Source: Pleurodeles waltl
Lineage: Eukaryota; Chordata; Amphibia; Caudata; Salamandridae
Assembly: GCF_031143425.1 (NCBI RefSeq)
Contig: NC_090446.1
Location: 1,026,987,066 to 1,027,051,065 of the forward strand
DNA length: 64,000 nucleotides
Direction of reading: 5' to 3'
Under the pieces are notes generated by a model. The model was not told the origin of the DNA. It did not search any database and worked only from the letters and a program-made list of their open reading frames with translations. The position numbers and the translations under genes are program-made. Shown here in pieces: positions 57,520-64,000 of the stretch (position 1 is its first letter; every line of letters starts with the position of its first letter).

Positions 57520-59808
57520 TGTAAGGAAATGGCTCCCTGTTGCAGTTACTCCCCACATTTTGCCTGATACTGATGCTGACTTGACTGAGAAGTGTGCTGG
57601 GACTCTGCTAACCAGGCCCCAGCACCAGTGTTCTTTCACCTAAAATGTACCATTGTTTCCACAATTGGCACACCCCTGGCACACAGATAAGTCCCTTGTA
57701 AAAGGTACCAGTGGTACCAAGGGCCCTGAGACCAGGGAAGGTCCCTAAGGGCTGCAGCATATGTTGTGCCACCCTAAGGGACCCCTCAACTAACACATGC
57801 ACACTGCCATTGTAGATTGTGTGTGTTGGTGGGGAGAAAAAGGTAAAGTCGACATGGCATCCCCCTCAGGATGCCATGCCCCCAAAATACTTCTGTGGCA
57901 TAGGTAAGTCACCCCTCTAGCAGGCCTTACAGCCCTAAGGCAGGGTGCACTATACCACAGGTGAGGGCATAGCTGCATGAGCAATATGCCCCTACAGTGT
58001 CTAAGTCTGTTCTTAGACATTGTAAGTACAGTGGGGCCATATTAAGCATATGGTCTGGGAGTTTGTCAAAAACGAACTCCACAGCTCCATAATGGCTACA
58101 CTGAATACTGGGAAGTTTGGTATCATACTTCTCAGAATAATAAACCCACACTGATGCCAGTGTTGGATTTATTAACAAATGCACACAGTGGGCATCTTAG
58201 AGATGCCCCCTGTATTTTACCCAATTGTTCAGTGCAGGACTGACTGGTCTGTGCCAGCCTGCTGCTGAGAGACGAGTTTCTGACCCCATGTGGTGAGGGC
58301 CTTTGTGCTCTCTGAGGACAGAAACAAAAGCCTGCTCTGGGTGTAGGTGCTTCACACCTCCCCCTGTAGGAACTGTAACACCTAGCAGTGAGCCTCAAAG
58401 GATCAGGCTTTGTGTTACAATGCCCCAGGGCACTCCAGCTAGTGGAGATGCCCGCCCCTTGGACACAGCCCCCACGTTTGGGGGCAAGTCCAGGGGAGAT
58501 AATGAGAAAAACAAGGAGGAGTCACCCACCAGTCAGGACAGCCCCTGAGGTGTCCTGAGCTGAGGTGACCCCTGCCTTTAGAAATCCTCCATCTTGATTT
58601 TGGAGGATTCCCCCATTTGCAACGAAGAAACAACTTTTAAAGGACAGCACGTTTCCCGCCGGAAGCGTGAGACTTTCCACTCTGCACCCGACGCCCCCGG
58701 CTCGACCTGCGGAGAAACAACACTACAGGGAGGAGTCCCCGGCGACTGCGACCCTGTGAGCAGCCAGAGTTGACCCCCCTGAGCCCTCCAAGCGACGCCT
58801 GCATAGGGAATCCAGAGGCTCCCCCTGACCGCGACTGCCTGCTTCTAAGAACCTGACACCTGGTAAAGACACTGCACCTGCAGCCCCCAGGACCTGAAGG
58901 ATCCGACCTCCAGTGCAGGAGCGACCCCCACGTGGCCCTCTCCCTTGCACAGGTGGTGGCTACCCCGAGGAGCCCCCCCCCCCTTGTCTGCCTGCTTCGC
59001 TGAAGAGACCCCTGGGTCTCCCATTGAACTCCATTGCAAACCCGACGCCTGTTTGCACTCTGCACCCGGCCGCCCCCGTGCCGCTGAGGGTGTACTTTTT
59101 GTGCTGACTTGTGTCCCCCCCCCCCCGGTGCCTTACAAAATCCCCCTGGTCTGCCCTCCGAAGTTGCGGGTACTTACCTGCTGGCAGACTGGAACCGGGG
59201 CACCCCCTTCTCCATTGAAGCCTATGCGTTTTGGGCACCACTCAGACCTCTGCACATGACCGGCCCTGAGCTGCTGGTGTGGTAACTTTGGGGTTGCCCT
59301 GAACCCCCAACGGTGGGCTACCTTGGACCCAACTTTGAACTCTGTAGGTGGTTTACTTACCTGCAAAACTAACAAATACTTACCTCCCCCAGGAACTGTT
59401 GAAATTTGCACTAAGTGCCTAGTTTTAAAATAGCTTATTGCCATTTTTGTGAAAATTGTACATGCTATTTTGCTGATTCAAAGTTCCTATGATACCTGAG
59501 GGAAATACCTTTCATTTAAAGTATTGATTGTAAATCTTGAACCTGTGGTTTTTAAAATAAACTAAGAAAATATGTTTTTCTATACAAAAACCTATTGGCC
59601 TGGAATTGTCTTTGAGTGTGTGTTCCTCATTTATTGCCTGTGTGTGTACAACAAATGCTTAACACTACCCTCTCATAAGCCTACTGCTCGACCACACTAC
59701 CACAAAATAGAGCATTAGAGTTATCTATTTTTGCCACTATCTTACCCTTGGACTCTGTGCATGCTATTTCTTACTTTGAAATAGTACATACAGAGCCAAC
59801 TTCCTACA
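57520..59808 (+). mobile_element. Solo LTR family A, copy 2, with 5-bp duplication
   Basis: Begins TGTAAGGAAATGGCTC and ends GAGCCAACTTCCTACA, flanked on both sides by CCATC (57515-57519 and 59809-59813). It is about 2.29 kb and homologous along its length to 24151-27337, but lacks the nested MITE and a ~330-bp block after GGAGGATTCCCCC. The open frames inside (57608-59444) are shadows. There is no second LTR or interior, so it is a solo LTR. Confidence 0.92.
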
Positions 59809-60000
59809 CCATCCATTCAAAAAGTCCAGGTCACTCAATACTTAGGAGCAGAAGGATCACAAACGTGATTTCTCCGCAGTTCAGACTGCATTCTATGACA
59901 GTCGCATCAACTGAAAATGACTCTCATGACCATCAGTCATGCAAGTCCCCTCTCATCTATACTCCAAAGCCATATTATATTCATAATCCACATTGCTGGA

Positions 60001-62050
60001 TGTTAGAAATTGGGTTTTTGAATGGCAGAGGTATGCACCCTGTCCAAGCTGGAACCAAAGTTGCAGTCCGGGTAAGTAACAAACACACCCTAAATGAAAC
60101 TGTGTTTGCCCCTTCTAGCTTGGCCCAGAGCAGTCAGGCTTCACTTAAAAGGCAATGTTTTAAGTATTTGTGCAACCCTTCAAACAGTAAAACAGTGAAA
60201 ACACCACACAAAAATATACCCCACCTAGTTAGAAAATAGAGCTTGATTTATTAAATAACACAAGACCAAAATGACAAAAATCCAATAAGTAGATCTTGAG
60301 ATATGATTTTTTAAAGAATAAACTGACAAATAACACTCAGAAACAGAAAGCACCAACCAGGGATATCTTGTTGCACGGGACTGGGACAAAGTCAAAAGTT
60401 CAGACCAACCCTGATGGAGCGTGGGCAAACTACAGGGACCCTGTGGGGCCCGCTGAAAAAAGTATCTTAATACTGGGGTTGCGTCAATGCCAAAGATGTG
60501 GGAAGGAGACCGAAGTGATGCGTCAGTGTTGACCCCCGCAGTGAAGGCAATGAGTCAATCCTTCCCAAGCAGTAGCAAAGACGCGTCGATTTTCCTCACG
60601 CAGCAGCAGCGATGCTCCGGTTCCAACCCACGCAACAAGGGCAATGTGCTGGTTCGGAACCGTACAGCAGTGCTAATGAGTTGTTTGTGGCTGGAGCAGT
60701 ACAATATACCTACTTCCACGAGCCCAGGACTGGATTGGCACCACTTGACAAGGCAAAACCCACAGTTGGCAGAGTCCAGGTGATGTAGAGGGTGAGTTGG
60801 AAGTGGTTTGGGCCCCTTGAGACGTCAGAAAACAAGTGGCAAGCAAGCAAGCCCTTGAAGTCACTTTTGTTATGGGTTGGAGAGATCCAGGTCCAGTCCT
60901 TCTCACTCCCAGGCAAGAAGGACAGCAGGTCAGCACAGAAAAGCATAAGTCTAGCAGAGTAGCAGCTCAGCAGAGTGGCAGTCCTTGTAGAAGCACAACA
61001 GTGTTTCCTCTGAGCAAAGTATCCACAGGTCCAGAAGTCTGCTGGGTTGGTGGTGTCTGAAGTTCAGTGCTTATACCCAGTTGTGCCAGTGATGTAGGGG
61101 AGATTTCGATGAGAGACCTTTGAAGTGCACAGAATCCCTTCCGTTCCTGTCCTGGCTCCAGACTTACTACAGGGGGATGTGCAGCCCTTTGGGTGGGTAA
61201 AGAACAGAGACTATTCATGTGTATGTGTCAGGCCCTCCCTCCCATCCTGCCCAGGATGCCCCATCAGGGTGTGGGTGGCCCACCAGTCATACCTAAGCTC
61301 TCTTTATGTGTGGTTGCCGAGAGGGAATGCACAAAGTGCATCTGTCACCTGCACCAGATGTGTATTCAGAGACAGGTAGAAAGCACCAAATGGCTAAAGT
61401 AAGAAAATTACAACTTTCTAAAAGTGGCATTTTCAGAATTACAATTTAAAATCAGACTTCACCATAAGTTGGGATTTTCAACTGTGATTCCAGAGACACC
61501 AAACATTGGGGTCCCTTCTCTTCCCAATTGGAAATTACACTTATAAAATATAATAAAGTTAAGAGTTTTTCACTAATAGGACATGTAAAACCTAACAGTA
61601 TATGTCCTACGTTTAACACATTGCACCCTGCCCACAGGCTGTCCCGGGCCTACCGCATGGGTGACATATTACAAAAGTAACGTTTGAGTCTAGCAAGAGG
61701 GTTAACTTTCCAGGTCGATATGATAGTTTAAACTGCACACACAGACTCTGCAACGGCAGACCTGAGTTATGTTTGAAGTGCCATTAGTAGCATTTAATTT
61801 GCAGGCCCTGGACACAGGTAGTGCAGTTTACTTTAAGGATGTATAAGTCATATAAATGTGCAAATTGTGCTAAGCCATGTTACCATGTTTTAAGCAGAGA
61901 GCACATGGACTTTAGCACTGGTTAGCAGTGGTAAAGCGCCCAGAGTCCTAAAGCTAGCAAATATGAGGTCAGCAAAAAAGGAGGTCTGAAGGCAAGAATG
62001 TCAGGGGAAACCACGCCAAGGAGGCCATGGCTTACACTGGACTGCACTTG
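60001..62050 (+). mobile_element. LTR-like repeat family B, copy 3
   Basis: Begins TGTTAGAAATTGGGTTTTTG and continues with GCAGTCAGGCTTCACTTAAA, ACCAGATGTGTATTCAGAGA, CCAATTGGAAATTACACTTA and ACTGGTTAGCAGTGGTAAAG with GAGTCCTA. It is the fullest copy of the family in the window. It lies 192 bp after the solo LTR of family A. Confidence 0.7.
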
Positions 62051-64000
62051 AGGGTGCATCAACAATGACATAAGGACCAATGATTTTAATCTCTTAGTGA
62101 ATGGGATGAGCATCCCCCTAAATTGTGCATCTCTAACATTCTTTGGCCAGTCATTTTCCAGAAAGCTTCTGTGAGCTAGACCAATGTTACTAACTCATCA
62201 TTGAAGGACCGACCTTCCTACATAAATAGTCTCACAGTCCAGGAGAAGTGGTCCTAAAGGGCACACACGTACCACATAAACATACTAACATTTATGTAAA
62301 CAAGGGCTGTCCATCTGGCTTCCCTGCCAGTGATCATCTTTGACTCCTTCCTTTTACATATTGAAAACACCATTAAGAAGTTTTACATCAACAACCAAAC
62401 TGCAGCAATTCACTTATGAGATCAGGAAAGCCTAAAGGCAGAAAAATCAGAAGTCACTTAAATCTAGAACTAGCTTCTTCCTAACTCTTAAAAGCATTTG
62501 TGTTGTGCACTCTCTCCCATAATATTTGATCTAGAAAGTGCAAAAGATTGAAAGTCTTTGATTTCAGACTTGTTAAGAAGGGTCACCGAAGATTCATGGG
62601 CTGGGAAACAAAGCTTGGCATAAGATTCTCCTGCAGCAGAAAGTATTTTCATTTATTGTACTTTTCAGCTTTGGCCTGAAAGAGCATCTGTTTATTATGG
62701 AGTCATAATAGACCTTATCCTTTCCTAGGCTCTGTCTTCCCGCATCCCCCAGTATTTGATGATCAGCACATAGAGGCAATAGATTTTAAAATATGCTACA
62801 GCAATTGTGGTTAACTTTTTAACTTCTGTAGACCCCCCCAATCAATAATTACTGGAATCCAAGGAACTCATTGAATCATTATTTGAATCCCAAGACTCCA
62901 ACTGAGCCATTACTGGTATAAGGGGACCCCGGCATAAGCAATTTTGATGAACTGAAAAATGCACACAAATAAGGAAACAAGTATCCATCAAACAAAAACA
63001 CATATGATGAACTATTTTATTTAATTCACAAACAAATATAAAAAAACAACAACATTTCAGGTTCAACAAGAAGGTTGGAACTTTTCTAAATTCAATTAAG
63101 GCAAACTATCATCCATACTGTATTCTGTTTGCTGCACTTGCACTGCTTCCACTAGCAATCTGAGGATTCCCACTTAATTTTCAGTCTTCAATTTCAAATT
63201 CCTACTCACACATACAGAACATTTTAAAATTCTCTATTTTACATGGTGCTTCTTTGTTTATACCCACTTTATTAATCAGTTAACAATATTAAATTTTCTA
63301 TGCAGTTGCTTTCACCCTGAGTAGGTGTCCCAGCCCTGCCAGCGGTCACCAGACCACAGGTTAAGAACTCTATTTTGGACCCATAAATAACAATAACAAT
63401 CAGTAACAAGCAAATTTACCAGTGGAGTTATTGAAAGAGCTGTTTTTTTTTAACTTTGGACCCTTCTCCAAGACCCACTCTGCCCGATTCTGTCAGATCT
63501 GTAACATTTCATAAATGGGGGAGATTTAGTAAAAATCGGTTCAAACAAAAGGCAACCTGGCCAAAGAACACTCCCATGTTTTTACTCCATTGTTCCCATC
63601 CCAATGCCCTCTTCGCCTCTGGATGTGGGGTAAGACTTATGCCATAATCACTACATCCGTTTACTCCGTTCAGAAAGACGGAACTAACTGAAAGATTAAA
63701 AGAAAAACAGCATATCAGAGCAAAGCGAACAAGGCAGGCAAGTTGAACGGAGGTTCACCTGTCATCGAAGCCTAGAAGCAGAGCAGTGGTGCCATTATCA
63801 GCTCGATCGGTGGAACAGGCTGGGACACAGGTGACAAAGAGACATTTGAAATGGTGCTTTTTAAAGAGTTTCAAATAACGTATGACCTTTGATACAGAGT
63901 GAAGGAAAACGGTACCCACGCTTGGTGCCAGTCTTTAGACAGAGTTTTTTTTGTCTTGTCCTTTGTTCTTTGTTCTAAGCATCTACTTTCCAGCACAAGT
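62051..64000. other. Unassigned right end; possible hAT-like remnant
   Basis: No supported gene. Between about 62808 and 63365 the ends GTGGTTAACTTTTTAACTTC with GTAGACCCCC and, inverted, GTTCTTAACCTGTGGTCTGG look like decayed hAT termini, but no 8-bp duplication is visible. Confidence 0.35.

Noticed and set aside
58637..59444. Frames of 93-142 codons near the end of the second family A LTR
   Set aside because: GC-rich LTR sequence; the corresponding frames are disrupted in the first copy.
1..64000. CRISPR arrays, bacterial operons, phage or plasmid features
   Set aside because: The arrays here are minisatellites without spacer structure, and all coding evidence is eukaryotic (spliced transposon genes, LINE relics).

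Overview
The window looks like intergenic or intronic DNA from a large vertebrate genome. It has almost no host coding sequence, dense nested transposons, vertebrate-type splice sites and several families of degraded retroelements. The GC-rich Harbinger elements with GGGGGTCATTCCGACC-type ends, together with LTR-like repeats about 2-3 kb long, point to a salamander. A newt such as Pleurodeles is my best guess, because newt genome work reports a Harbinger expansion; this assignment is inference. All coordinates were derived by eye and may be off by a few bases.

Main content: two related full-size PIF/Harbinger DNA transposons lie in opposite orientation (copy 1, 820-8515; copy 2, 28996-37588). 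Both have the same three-gene layout: a Myb/SANT-like gene (SANT1), a convergent HARBI1-like DDE transposase, and a second, different Myb/SANT-like gene (SANT2) divergent from the transposase. PIF/Harbinger elements are normally described with one transposase and one Myb-like partner, so the two-adaptor layout is the most notable thing here. Copy 2 keeps an apparently intact transposase with a DD35E triad and an open two-exon SANT1; its SANT2 is frameshifted. Copy 1 is dead: stops in SANT1, a 5' deletion, an 8-bp insertion and a mutated splice donor in the transposase, and frameshifts in SANT2.

Layout: 1-819 unassigned; 820-8515 Harbinger copy 1; 8627-13081 an LTR-like repeat (family B) carrying a hAT MITE and split by a possible Penelope-like fragment; 13.1-15.6 kb unassigned with a 104-bp tandem array; 15625-16097 a small Harbinger MITE; 16.8-18.6 kb a composite of two minisatellites between inverted repeats; 18.6-22.6 kb unassigned; 22.65-23.34 kb a retroelement LTR end with an initiator-Met-tRNA-like primer site; 24151-27337 a solo LTR (family A) with a Harbinger MITE inside; 27.4-38.6 kb one minus-strand LINE split by a second MITE and by Harbinger copy 2; 39.3-40.0 kb an inverted family B piece; 40-48.9 kb low-repeat DNA with one candidate host exon (43441-43592); 48.9-49.6 and 55.1-56.05 kb LINE reverse transcriptase relics; 50.04-51.84 kb family B; 56.5-57.45 kb a possible LTR with a 53-bp array; 57520-59808 a second family A solo LTR; 60.0-62.0 kb family B; the rest unassigned.

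The two ~615-bp Harbinger MITEs are chains of about a dozen palindromes, and the two arms of several palindromes have changed together between copies. I found no operons, CRISPR, rRNA or tRNA genes, and no confidently identified host gene.
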